NCBI GenBank assembly: GCA_003665825.1
Contig: QPFY01000002.1
Location: 2,108,001 to 2,172,000, forward strand
From: Microbotryum silenes-acaulis
Taxonomy: Eukaryota; Basidiomycota; Microbotryomycetes; Microbotryales; Microbotryaceae
DNA length: 64,000 bases
Direction of reading: 5' to 3'
Shown here piece by piece: positions 11,501 to 21,603 of the stretch; position 1 is the first letter of the stretch; each line of letters begins with the position of its first letter. The notes beneath the pieces are model-generated. The model saw only the letters and a list, made by a program, of their open reading frames with translations. It was not told the DNA's origin and did no database searches. The translations under genes were made by a program, and so were the position numbers.

Positions 11501-13079
11501 AAGGGACTCCTCGCATCGCCCTGGACCTAGGCGCACCGTCATTCGATCTGAAACCAATGTCTCCCGGTCGAACGGCCCAACTGAAGGCTCTGTTGTGGGC
11601 CGCCTTGACGCGTTTCCTGAAGTCGCGATGCTCGATCTCCTTCTGCTTCTCCTCTTCCTTTTCCCGGGCTTGGCTCGCATAACTCGCACGACGAGGGAGA
11701 GGGAGACTGACGACACTCGAGACGCTGATCGCGGGGCCCAGCCGGGGCGACGGCGATTCCGTTACGGGCAGCGAGTCTGTCGACCCACGGCGCGATTGGG
11801 CCATGGGCAATTCGTCAGCGCGCAGGTTCGCATTCGAGGCTCGTCGAACGAGTCCTGATGCGAGTCGCCCGATCGGTTCTGCGAGCGCACCAAGCCGGGG
11901 CGAGGTCGAAGGCCTGCGCTCCATCGGTGGAGCCGGGCCCATGGGCGACGCGATCGAGGAAGGGAGCGAGTCGGCATCCGATCCATTCGAGTTCCACAGC
12001 TTGGGCAAGAAGCTGAGTGCCGGCGAGCCCAGAGGGGTGGTCGAGCCATCGCCAAGAAGTGGAGAAGGTTGCGGCGCCGTCGAGTCGACGGCATACACCC
12101 GACGTGTCGATCTAGCGCCGTTCGTCGTTGGCGTCCCCGACGAGAGATTCTGCGACGTCGCGTCGAACTGGAAGCCGCCATTTGTCTTTGCGGTGGGTGC
12201 AGGTGAGTCCATATCGACGGTGAGGACCAACGACGGGCGTTTCTTGAGCGTCGCGGGAGAGTCATCGACCGAGAGCAGGTTTACGTGCCGACCGCGCTGC
12301 TCGCTGAGAACGGGCCTCGTCGCCGAGACGGGTTCCCGCGTGTACTGGGGTCGCACAAAAGTCGGCACCTCGATAACACTCGTATTCGAGGTCGACGACG
12401 AACGCGGTCGATGGTCGTATATTGATGTCGGCGCGGCCGGGGGCGGCTGATCCGAGTTGCGACGCTGGATCGCGGCGTGCCCCTGTCCCCGCTGCTGGAG
12501 GTGGTAGCCGAACGGCGCGAGTCGAGCACTGCCGGGCATGGACAGAGGCGGTGTCGGCGCGTCGTTGGCAGTCGGCGCATCTGCTACTCCGTCGTAGATG
12601 TCATGCGAGGTGGGCGCAAAGTGGTCGACGTCGAGCTCGAGCGGCGAGTCGGGGGGCAAGGTCGAAAAGTACGACACCCCTTTGTCGGCGTCGCTCTGGG
12701 AGTCGATGTCTGCGGCTTGGTCGCGGTAGGCGCCGTTTGCCGAGGTTGAATCAAAGAGCTGAGGCGAGACGGACAGCGTGGGACTGAAGTACAACGATGG
12801 GGAAGGGGGTGCCGTGTGGTGGGCTGGCGCGTCGGGTGGGACTCTAGGAGCGTTGTCGCCGCTTGGGGTGTAAGTGGCGTACGTGTAGGAAGGCCTACGA
12901 TGAGGCGCGGCGAGAGGGGCGGCGCCGTCCTGAGACGTGCACGGTTCGCGCGTCGACTGGCCCTGCGACTGGAAATGTCTCAGCGAGGGAGGAGTCAAGA
13001 AGCGGGGTCTCTGGGTCAATTCACCGTTCACTGCAGAAAGCTCGACATATGCTCCCCTAAGGATCAAAACACGCACCAT
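8507..13079 (-). CDS. Type II membrane protein with glycosyltransferase-like and alginate-lyase-like regions
   Basis: Three exons, 13079-10461, 10386-8673 and 8598-8507, give 1474 residues in frame. Residues 1 to about 500 are disordered and Ser/Pro-rich. A single hydrophobic helix (AIGFVIAFTLWALFPLSA) lies near residue 540, preceded by basic residues, as in a Golgi type II protein with a lumenal C-terminus. The lumenal part contains VLYRILGNDLPPRHSPGQTL, YFVLNRIADAQMV and, across the first intron, YAMNNNGGRNFALEHGR followed by WILPLDGNSFLT; the last motif resembles alginate-lyase/heparinase-type toroid proteins, and ILGNDLPPRH is a hallmark of fungal proteins of this kind. The remainder is helix-rich (HTAGQHSLMFALAGYLTGDD). 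Likely role in surface or secreted polysaccharide handling, but neither substrate nor reaction can be read from sequence. The start is uncertain: GTGCGT directly follows the chosen ATG and could be a splice donor. Confidence 0.75.
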
Positions 13080-14195
13080 GATGACTGCTGCTTTATTGTA
13101 TCGCCTCTGTTGCTGCGTCAGACTGCGGTACTGACGCGCGCCGGCGAGCTGCCTGTCGTGACGGTTGGTTTCCAACGCGTCGCAGTTACGGCTCAGAACG
13201 CGCAGTGGCCTCCTTGGGCGGCGGCGGCGACACGCTCAAAGGGTTGGAGCCTCGGGAACGAGAGTGGGGTGGAGGACGGAAAGGACTGAGCACTCGACTC
13301 CAAGAGAACCGGGCGACGTGAGACGAGTCGAAAAGCCGCGATAGGTAGAGCGATGCACCGAGGAGCGAATGGACGAGTTGAAAAAAGGGAGCCAGTGACT
13401 GCAGGCCAGCGCATCAATCGGAATCCGGGCGGCGCAAGGCGGCGCAGCGCTTCCCGAGCGACCGCCTAGAATAATACGCCCTCTCACGCGGGTGCTTGGC
13501 TGGGCTCGATCGCGCCTCGACGCGACACTGTTCCGACTCTCGGATTACCTACCGCGGGCCAGAGTTTAGGCTGCATGAATCGCTTCTTTGAGAGCACGAA
13601 TGTCAAACACATCTCGCGTAGTGCTGTCCCGGAATCCCCTTTCGACCCGCGCACACGCTTGAATCCCTTGAAGCCCTCAAGCCTGGGGCACCGCGTTACG
13701 CGTTGACGACCGTCGACGCGGTTCATCATGACATCACCGATGATCGACAAGTGGACCACGGCCAATTCAATAATAAATCCTCTGGTTGATTCGTACACTA
13801 GGAAAGAGACAAATTACTGAGGGCTGGGACGCTTGCATAATCTCCAAATCGTAGATAGATGTTCTCACGACGAGTTGACGAAAGGGGCTTCGACTCGTCG
13901 ACTCCGGCCTTCTCACTGCAACGTTTTGAAGTCCTTCCGTAAGCGATCGACCGTTATTCCGTTGAGCAAGGGGCCACCCGTAAGTGACTTGAGAATGCGG
14001 CACAGATATGACCATACGCAAGAGTTACAGATGATCCATCTGATGATCCATCTGATCAACATCAGCGGGTCTTGGCAACTCGAACGACCCACGACGACTC
14101 GGTCCGGGCGCGGATGGGTCGCCACGTACGGACCCTGCCTCGACAGGAAAACACCCCCATAGCACTGCCACCGCACAAAGAAACACTAATGGTGA
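13080..14195. other. Intergenic region without a recognisable gene
   Basis: About 1.1 kb between two minus-strand genes, presumably the long upstream region of the membrane protein and the 3' region of the acyl-CoA ligase. Scattered ORFs lack protein character. A small direct repeat, GATCCATCTGAT twice in a row, lies at 14033-14058. Confidence 0.4.
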
Positions 14196-16367
14196 CTATT
14201 TCGAAAACATCTTCTTGACCCTCTCTCGGAGAACGTTCTTTTGGACTGAAAAAATGAAACGAAAGCCACGGCGTAAGCAACCTGACCCAGCACTCCCAAA
14301 AAAGACGACTCACTTTTGCCCGTTGAGGTCTTTTCCAAGTCATGAACGACCTCGACCCACTCAGGGATCGCGAAACCAGGGAGCAGACCACTCTTCTTGG
14401 CGAACTGCTTGAGTTCGTTTTCGAAATGCTCGAGCTTGTCATGCCATGACGCTCCAGGCTTGAGGACGACGAATGCGTGCGGTCGCTCGCCCCACTGCAG
14501 ACGACGAACCGCGGTCAACTCCCGGGTGTGTGTACAGCCCAGGTCAGCAGCGTCGTACTTACCTTCTCATGAGCTCGAGCGACACAAGCAACCTCCAAGA
14601 CGTCCGGATGGGTCGTTAACGCCGACTCCAGCGCGAGAGAGGAGATGTTCTCGGCGCCGCTGACGATGATATCCTTGGACCGATCCGCAATCGCGAACGT
14701 ACCATCCTCGCGAAGTACGGCAAGATCACCCGTATGGAACCACCCACCTGCAAACGCTTTGGCCGTCGCTTCAGGATTCTTCCAGTAGCCCTGAGGTTCT
14801 CAATTTGGGCGAGCTGATCAGCGTTTGCTCCTTTCTCACATGAGTAAAAGGGCGGCCACAGGAACTTGCCTTCATAATCAGATTCCCCCGCATCACAATC
14901 TCGCCAACCTCGGTCCCGTTCGGTTTGACATCAACCAGATCCTCAGACTTGAGATTGAGTTCCTCACCATCCGGGATCAACTTGACGACTCGAATATCAT
15001 CCGCGACACGGAACGCGAACCCTTGTCGAGCCTTTTCGACGAAATAGGTCGGCGAGGAAGGGTCGAGGAAGAAGGTTTTGGTCATGGGGCCGTAACTTTC
15101 TGTCAGACCGTAGACATGGGTGACGTCGATGCCGAGTTTCTCGAGTCCTTCGATCACGGTCGCAGTTGGTGCCGCACCTGCCACGGTCGTACGGACGGGT
15201 CGAGAGAGTTTTCGTGCGTTGGGCTGACTGACAATGGACAGTTGCACGGTCGGAGCTCCAGAGTAGTGCGTCACGCCGCGTTCGAGAAAGCCACGCCACA
15301 CTTCGCTGTAGTCCCCGACGGCTCGGAGAAACACCTGCGTAGCCATCGCCGAGGTGCACGCATAGGGAAAGCACCATCCAAGGCAGTGAAACTGCGGCAA
15401 GATCCAGAGGTAGACGCTATTAAAATCGAGCTGCGCCTCCATCGCGTTACCCAGTGCAGCGAGGTAGGTTCCTCGGTAGGTCGTCTCGACACCTTTGGGT
15501 CGACTCGTCGTGCCAGACGTGTACGAGATGGCGAACGTACTGTCCTCGTCGGCTTGGAACTCGAGCCCCTGCCACCCGAGCCCACCCTGCTTTCGATCGT
15601 ACGCCTGACCCTCGAGCAAGAACTTTTCATACGGGTCATCGGCCTTGCCCGAGTCGGCACAGACGATGACTTGCAGCTTCGACGACTTGCCGACTAAGTG
15701 TCGTAGTGTCTCGTCAACGAGGGCGAGTTTGGCGCCCGAGTTTTCAAGCATGTAGGCAACTTCAGGTTCGGTCAGTCGCGTATTGAGAGCGACGATAATT
15801 CCCTGTACGGACGGGATGGCTTGAAGTGCATCCGATACGAAGGGAACATTGGGACCCAGGACAACGACCCTAAAGCGAGACGGAACCCAAGGGTCAGCTC
15901 AGTTCTGACGCCCCGGCCTCTGTTTGCGGCGCTAGCATACTTACCGGTCACCAGGTGCGATACCCCGTGCCTTGAGAGCATAAGCCAAGAAAGCAACCCG
16001 ATCCGCAAACTGCGAAAAAGTGAACGAGAACCCCTTTTCCGGATGCGACTGTGCGAGATCTAGTTTAGTGAGAAGGGAGCGGAAGCGAGCCGCGGAGAAT
16101 AGTGAGCCCCACATTCCGGTAAACCGTCGCAGGTTCCACGTAAGCACCGCTCACGATCAGCGGGTGGTGATACTCACGATGAGGTCGGACCATCGCAGCT
16201 TTCAAGAGGAATACCACAGGGTTCAAGGGTGTCTTGTGCACCAAAAGCCTGGCGGGCAATTTGAGCTTGTACCGTCTCGCGAGTGACGTCGCCGCTGAAT
16301 CACCGCCGTTCGAGCCGCCGTCGAGGTGCGACCGTACCTGTTGGAGTCGTCGTTGAGGAGCGCTCAT
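14196..16367 (-). CDS. AMP-dependent acyl-CoA synthetase / 4-coumarate-CoA ligase family
   Basis: ANL-family enzyme that activates a carboxylic acid with ATP and CoA. Six exons, 16367-16178, 16059-15945, 15869-14870, 14790-14563, 14494-14314 and 14245-14196, sum exactly to 587 residues, the normal length. Signature A3 motif is TFAISYTSGTTSRPKG; then FHCLGWCFPY, the motif A5 region THVYGLTESYGP, the hinge/ATP motif GGWFHTGDLAV, DRSKDIIVSGAENISS, and the C-terminal catalytic lysine in TSTGKIQKNVLRER. The A3 and A5 motifs resemble medium-chain acyl-CoA and plant acyl-activating enzymes; substrate cannot be assigned. The intron at 14791-14869 has a GC donor (GCAAGT) and is required to link GNLIMK to GYWKNPEAT. 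The C-terminus MFSK is not a classic PTS1 signal. Divergently arranged with the HVA1 gene. Confidence 0.92.
14791..14869 (-). other. GC-AG intron in acyl-CoA ligase gene
   Basis: Donor reads AAG followed by GCAAGT and the acceptor is CCTCAG before GGCTACTGG. No GT donor nearby restores the reading frame or the family motif GYWKNPEAT, so a GC-AG intron is the only fit I found. Confidence 0.8.
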
Positions 16368-16844
16368 GGTGATATGAACACCCCAAGATGTAGTATACTG
16401 ATACGTGGGAGCGTTGAACGGGGACGTGCGAAGGGAAAAGAAGTGCCGCCGGCGCCGGGAAATTTGTCGCGTGCATTTCCCCGACTTGGCGCGCACGGAC
16501 CACTTCGGCGCCAACTCCCTCGGAGAGCGGAGTTTTTGGCATCAAAGACCTGATTCACACAAATCGGATTCGGTGACGGTCCCTAGCCTATGGAAGTAGT
16601 AGCGAGGATCATGAATGTGACAAACTCTCCAGGTTATGCACTTTGTATCACGTGATTGTGCTCTCTGATCGGCAATGACGCGCAAGTCGACGTTTCGCCA
16701 TCCTCGGCGTGGGCTCGCTATAATCTCGGCTGATCCAAAATTTGAAGGCGTCAACTCTCCACTCCAAGCGCTTCTCGTTGTCCAGGCGCAGTTCGCTTTC
16801 GTCGTTCTTCATCCAAAACTTCCTTCTCAAAACCAGTATACAGA
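16368..16844. promoter_or_regulatory. Divergent promoter region with E-box palindrome
   Basis: 477 bp between the head-to-head acyl-CoA ligase and HVA1 genes. It contains the 10-bp palindrome ATCACGTGAT at about 16647-16656, which carries a CACGTG E-box core of the kind bound by bHLH factors; binding is inferred, not shown. Confidence 0.4.
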
Positions 16845-17840
16845 ATGGTCAAAGCACAAGAACTTGAGACAGGCGATACGGTCAAGTAAGCCCCTCCATC
16901 CGGTCTCTGCCACTCATCGATGCTCATCGCCGGTGACCCCACCCCTACCCTGGCCCCACAACCACCCATCGACGATCGGCATTCGCGCGCGATCCCAACC
17001 AGGCTCCTCGCTGACCTTCACCTTCTCTCACACTTAGATGGCAATGGGGTTCCGGAGAACCTAAAGGTAAAGTCGAAGATGTCGTAGAGGGGGACGCCAA
17101 AGTCACGACCAACAAGGGGAATGAAGTGACGAGGAAGGGAGGTAAGTCGGGTCGAGCTATAGGGATCGATCGGGGATCGATCTTGGTCAAGGAGTTGTCG
17201 AGTCGAGGTGCTAATTCTGTGTTTGATTTGCGGTTGTGTTACTCGATTGTAGATGAGGAGAACCCGGCTGTCAAGATTAAAGCGGACAGTGGTGTAAGTT
17301 CCCTACATCACCTCGTGCCTCGAGCCGAGTTTGACGAGATTTTCACCCTCGATCCCAAATCATCTCCATCTCTCTGACTCGTAGAACAAGGCGATCAAGA
17401 AGGCGTCCGAGCTCTCGGGTGTCGAGACGGGAAAGTCTAGTGGAGGGAAGAAGGGTGGGAACAAGAAGAAGGACAACGATGATAAGGACGAGGAGGCCGA
17501 GGAAGCCGACGGGAAGGAAGACACCGACGACGAGGAAGAATCTGCAGAGGACGAAAAGGCCAAGTCCAAGACTGATAAACCGGCTTCCAAATCCGACGCA
17601 AAGTCTGCTCCCAAGTCGGAGACCAACAAGCCTGCTTCCAAAGGCAAGAACGGTGCCGCGACGAAATCGAGCACGAAGGACGACGAGGACAAGTCAACTG
17701 TGCCTTCGAAACGCCCTCAACGATCCGAGGCGGCGAAAACGGGCAAGAAGGCCGAGGATACCGAGGACAAAGAAGATGATGACGAGGAAGAGGATCCGAA
17801 GCAACCTCCCAAGAAGAAGGGCAAGGCCGCCAAGAAGTGA
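16845..17840 (+). CDS. HVA1 TUDOR-domain protein (hypervirulence-associated)
   Basis: Four exons, 16845-16885, 17038-17141, 17253-17293 and 17385-17840, give 213 residues. The first 60 residues form the small HVA1-TUDOR domain: GDTVKWQWGSGEPKGKVEDV, KVTTNKGNEVTRKGDEENPA, VKIKADSG and IKKASEL, the family pattern of a short beta-barrel. The rest is a highly charged Lys/Asp/Glu/Ser tail with a KKKGKAAKK terminus, likely disordered and nucleic-acid or histone binding. In Cryptococcus the founder HVA1 was named for an altered virulence phenotype of its mutant; a biochemical role is not established, and nothing in this sequence says the protein is a virulence factor here. Three of the four exons are under 105 bp. 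Confidence 0.88.
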
Positions 17841-18001
17841 ATGTAGACTAAGGTCTTTTACACTGAACTCCTGAAAACTAGTACCCGAAGTCCCGACGGA
17901 ATGTACACCCTTGCCAGTTGTTTGTCTACATATACTAAACACGAGCTTCCACAACTACGCTCATATTGAATAAGACACCACTACCATAAATACACCAGCG
18001 A

Positions 18002-19840
18002 TCAGGCCTCGACCGCCACCGCCGCCGCACGATATCTCAAAGACCTCATCATCCGTCCCGCGTTGATTGGGCTCGTTTCGGGTGTCAAAGGTTCCCTCAC
18101 AACCTTCAGGACCGGCTGCTCCTTCTCCTCTTGGACTTCGAGGACGGCACTCGCCTCCACTTTGACCACCGACGACCTCGCCCTAAACTCCGCTGCCGTC
18201 ACAGGAGGCGTCATATTCGACCCCTTTCCAAATTCAGCAATGATAGCTGCCGCCTCTTCCTCGCGACCGGGTCGAACAGGGATCTCAGGTTGACCGTCCA
18301 TACGCTGAAAAGCGTATTTGCACACCTTGAACCCCGCTTCGCCGACGTCTTGCCAGTACTGTTGTGGAGTCATCATTCGATGAGAAAGGTTCTCGAATCA
18401 GTTTTCCTGATTCGCTTCAACCTTCGTCGCTCGATCGATCACGCACCTTGGTGATGATGTACAGACCATCGTAACGATAGCCCTCGACAGGGGCCCAAGG
18501 ACTATGCCCCTTGAACCCTCGAATGACTCGAACGGGTTTGCGGGTCTCGACCGAACGCTTGAGAGCGGCGTTGAGCTTGGTGAAGACTTGGTCCGAGGTC
18601 TGAGGTGCGGTACGGAGGTTCTTGGGTGCTGCTGAGGTGCCTCTGAGGTCTCTGCCACCGGAACCGGTCTGGAAAGAGGAGATCGAAGCAGAGGTCAGTT
18701 GTGGCAGCTCGGGGGTCCATCGAATTTTGGTGCGACTTACAAATGTGAATCCATATCCAACATCGACATCATCCTCGTATCCACCTGCACAAATGAACCC
18801 CCGTATATTGAGCAAACCCAGCCAAAGCACCCGAGTCCACCCCGGAACTGCCCAAAAACTGACCCGAAAGAGCGACCGACCAAGCGCCGACATGTTCATT
18901 ACCCGCGATCCCAGCGACGACGGGAGCATGGACGCCGGCTTGGGAGCACTCCATCCTGAAAGCCCAGTGCGTACCGACGGGGACGCCGCGTTGATGGCCG
19001 AAGATCTGCAGGGAAGGTTCTAGCTCGTCAGTCTTCGGTCAGAGTTTTGCGCGATGACAAGTTGCGCCGACTGACCTTGGTGTTGGGACGATTACCTATC
19101 AGACGAGCAGGAGCTACGATAACGTCATAACAAACCAACCAAAAAAACAATCAGCACAAGCACACCGGACAAAATCCCAACCCCCCACGCAGCGCAAACT
19201 GACCCGCACCGTCCCTCTGCACTATGCCCTGCTCACTCCTCTTCCTCTTTCTCCCCGTACTCCCCTCCTCGTACCCGTCACCCTCCTCCTCACTACTCCA
19301 ATCATCACTCTTCCCCGTCCCTTCCTTCTGGCCTTCCTCGCTCTCCCTCCTCTCATTCCTCCTAACCACCTCCCTCAACCTACTCGAACGCCGTTCCCCC
19401 GTCGTCGAACCGGCAGGCGGCGTCGAATCAGGTGTCATCAAGCGTTGAATCTTGGGTTTCGGAGTCTTACGAACTGGTGGGGGTGTGACGAGGAAGGCTT
19501 TGGGTACGGAAGGGGCCATGGGACGTATATCGAAGGCGAGAAGAGCGACTTTATTGCGCGCGTGGAGGGCCTGGTTGAAGGGGGGGAAAGGTGGGGGGAG
19601 GGGAGGTGAGACTGGGGTGCTAGTGCTGCTGTGGGCATCGGTGTATGCTTACGGCACGTTCAGCTGCGAGTCCCACTGTAATTGGGAAAGTAAGCGAACA
19701 TGGGGTTCATCAGCATGAATTTGTCTCGGGATGGGTGGGGGTGAGGTGGGGTGTGCCGACTCGGTCGGTGACGATCACACACCCCACTGCGCGCGATCGC
19801 CATCTCGAGTGCCGAAGAAAAGGAAGAAGGAGTACTCACT
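18002..19840 (-). CDS. SRA (YDG) domain protein, UHRF1/Uhr1-like methyl-DNA reader
   Basis: The SRA fold binds hemimethylated 5-methylcytosine. Eight coding segments (19840; 19675-19653; 19570-19204; 19113-19076; 19005-18864; 18784-18741; 18668-18447; 18358-18002) total 397 residues. The SRA domain is clear: [106 protein letters not shown]. An N-terminal linker is basic, then acidic, with nuclear-localisation-like KRKRS. No RING, TTD, PHD or SET domain is present. The start codon seems split by an intron (A at 19840, TG at 19675-19674); the resulting [18 protein letters not shown] resembles the N-terminus common in fungal SRA proteins and there is an in-frame stop just upstream. A later start at 19519 ([10 protein letters not shown]) is the conservative alternative. 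Confidence 0.85.
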
Positions 19841-20224
19841 CTTGATAAGTTGAATAATATGATAGAAGTAGGTGCTTTGAGATCAGCTAGCTCGAAGCCA
19901 GAGAGGGATTCGAGGGGAAGGAGAGGAGAAGAGGAGACGAAGAGCTGAAGCTGTGCGCACCGGTCCGTTGGCGCCCTGCGTCTCGGCCCCAAGTGAGACC
20001 CTCTATTTAGCGAGGCCGACGCGTCGCGACGCGTCTCGGTGGCCACAATACCCCAGCTCGAGCGAGTGGAGCAGATTTGGACTACAAGGCGTTAACGGAG
20101 AGAGTCCACAACGATTTGATTCGTTTTATTTGCTACACATTTCCAGCTACAGAGATTATTCATCACTAAAAGTACCTTCCTACTCCGTTCACTCTCACGC
20201 CGTGAGCCCACACCGTGCACCCCC
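19841..20224. other. Intergenic spacer between SRA and RIB7 genes
   Basis: About 380 bp holding the 5' leader of the SRA gene and the 3' end of RIB7, both on the minus strand. No other gene seen. Confidence 0.4.
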
Positions 20225-21429
20225 TCACTGGCCGTTCAACTCGGCCTTTTTCTTGGGTCGAGCGACAATGACCGTATCCTTGCCAAAGACCCTCGTTTCA
20301 ACAGGTTCCAAATCGGGCGGCAAGTTCTGGGAAAATAATGCAAACCGTAGAAGTGATAGCTATTAGCACTGTCCGTTCGAGTCCGCTCTTTCAAGACTGA
20401 CCCCTCGTCGAACCGCACAAATCCCCTCGCCAACGATGGTCGGAGCCACGGTGATGATCAACAGATCGACAAGATCAGATTCAAGAAAGGCGGTGATGAC
20501 GCTGGCGCCTCCCTCGACCATCAGGGAACGGCCGAGCAGGTCCTGGCGCGCGAGAAGCGCAGTAAGGGAGAGGCGTGAGGTGGCTGTTGAGTTCCCGAGA
20601 TGGTGCAACGTATCAGCCAGACTCTTTTGTTTTTTGTGGAGATGTGCTCTTCTCACTCACCCTGAAGTGGGAGAACCTCGACCCTCGCCCCAGCCGCTTC
20701 GAACCGCTGCCTCCGATCGTTCGGCAACGTCGATTCCTCGGAGCAGAAAAAGGTGGGTCGAGGCATGGTCCCATTCCGATGGTTGCGGATCAACTTGCAC
20801 GTCGTGGGTGACTTGAGATTCGGGTCGAGGATGAGGGGTCGGGGTTGTTGTTCGATTGGGAGGGGGATGGGGAGTCGCGCTGTTGGAGTTGATTGGCCAA
20901 GCACGTGATTGAGCCACGGGATTTGGTCCCGAGGCAGACAGCATGTCTTGCACGACAAAAGACCCACCACTCAACTGCGGATCATCAGACACGACCGTCC
21001 CCACGCCAACCAAGATGGAGTCGTGCAAGGCCCGTAAGCTGTAGATCACCGCGGCGGGTTCAGATTGACGTCAGATCCAGATCCAGATCCAGGGAGCAAT
21101 GTCAAAAACAGCGAGGCGGGCTGGGTGGCTTCGTGGACGTACGCATGGGTGAGGTACATGCTCTCTTCTCCACTGAGCCTGATCTGAGTTCCGCCTGGTC
21201 CTGCGATCTTGGCGTCGATTGATTGGGCATAACTCAGGGTCACGAACGGACGAGGGCGGGGTGGGGAACCCCCACTCGTAGCAGTCGAGGTCGAGGTCGA
21301 GGTCGAGGTCGAGGCTGAGGCTGGCGGCGCAGGCGAGAACAACTCGGCCGGGTACCATGTCCGCAGCAGCGAGGTTAGATCATGTACTTGAGGTGTGGTG
21401 GTCGTGATCGTGGTCGTCGAGGTCGTCAT
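20225..21429 (-). CDS. RIB7: RIB7, 2,5-diamino-6-ribosylamino-pyrimidinone 5'-phosphate reductase
   Basis: Second step of fungal riboflavin synthesis: NADPH reduction of the ribose side chain of diaminopyrimidinone phosphate, in the cytosol. Five exons. Family motifs in order: RPFVTLSYAQSIDAKIAGPG with TQIRLSGEES, then after an intron LRALHDSILVGVGTVVSDDP, after the next intron ARLPIPLPIEQQPRPLILDP, then ARVEVLPLQ, LLGRSLMVEGGASVITAFLE, SDLVDLLIITVAPTIVGEG and the terminal exon LPPDLEPVETRVFGKDTVIV. The middle intron uses a GTGGGT donor; without it the frame leaves the homology. Residues about 33-50 hold a Ser-Thr repeat caused by a 6-bp tandem repeat near 21289-21320. The start is the first ATG, 175 bp from the divergent RPC5 gene. 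Confidence 0.92.
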
Positions 21430-21603
21430 GTTGGGGTCAAGGCACGGCCAGACGCGGGAGGAAAACCGGCCGGGTTGCGCGCCGAGTCGACGGAAATAGC
21501 CGCGCGTTATAATCCGAATTGTAATTAGTCTGCAGCTTCGCAGGGCTGAGACCGCGCTCCGCTCCCGTCCTCGTCACCCTTCTCGTAGCACATACTCACA
21601 ATC

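Noticed and set aside
10554..11858. 434-codon open frame on the plus strand
   Set aside because: Exact antisense of the membrane-protein gene; begins with GTG and has no domain or splice signals. GC-rich third positions on the minus strand explain the lack of stops.
13484..14021. Small minus-strand frames between the membrane protein and the ligase
   Set aside because: Short, overlapping, without conserved-looking segments or splice links.
14196..14205. Peroxisomal targeting signal on the acyl-CoA ligase
   Set aside because: The spliced C-terminus is MFSK, which does not fit the SKL-type consensus.
20653..21049. Apparent frameshift inside RIB7
   Set aside because: An intron with GTGGGT donor and CCAACAG acceptor restores the frame and the family motif ARLPIPLPIEQQPRPLILDP.
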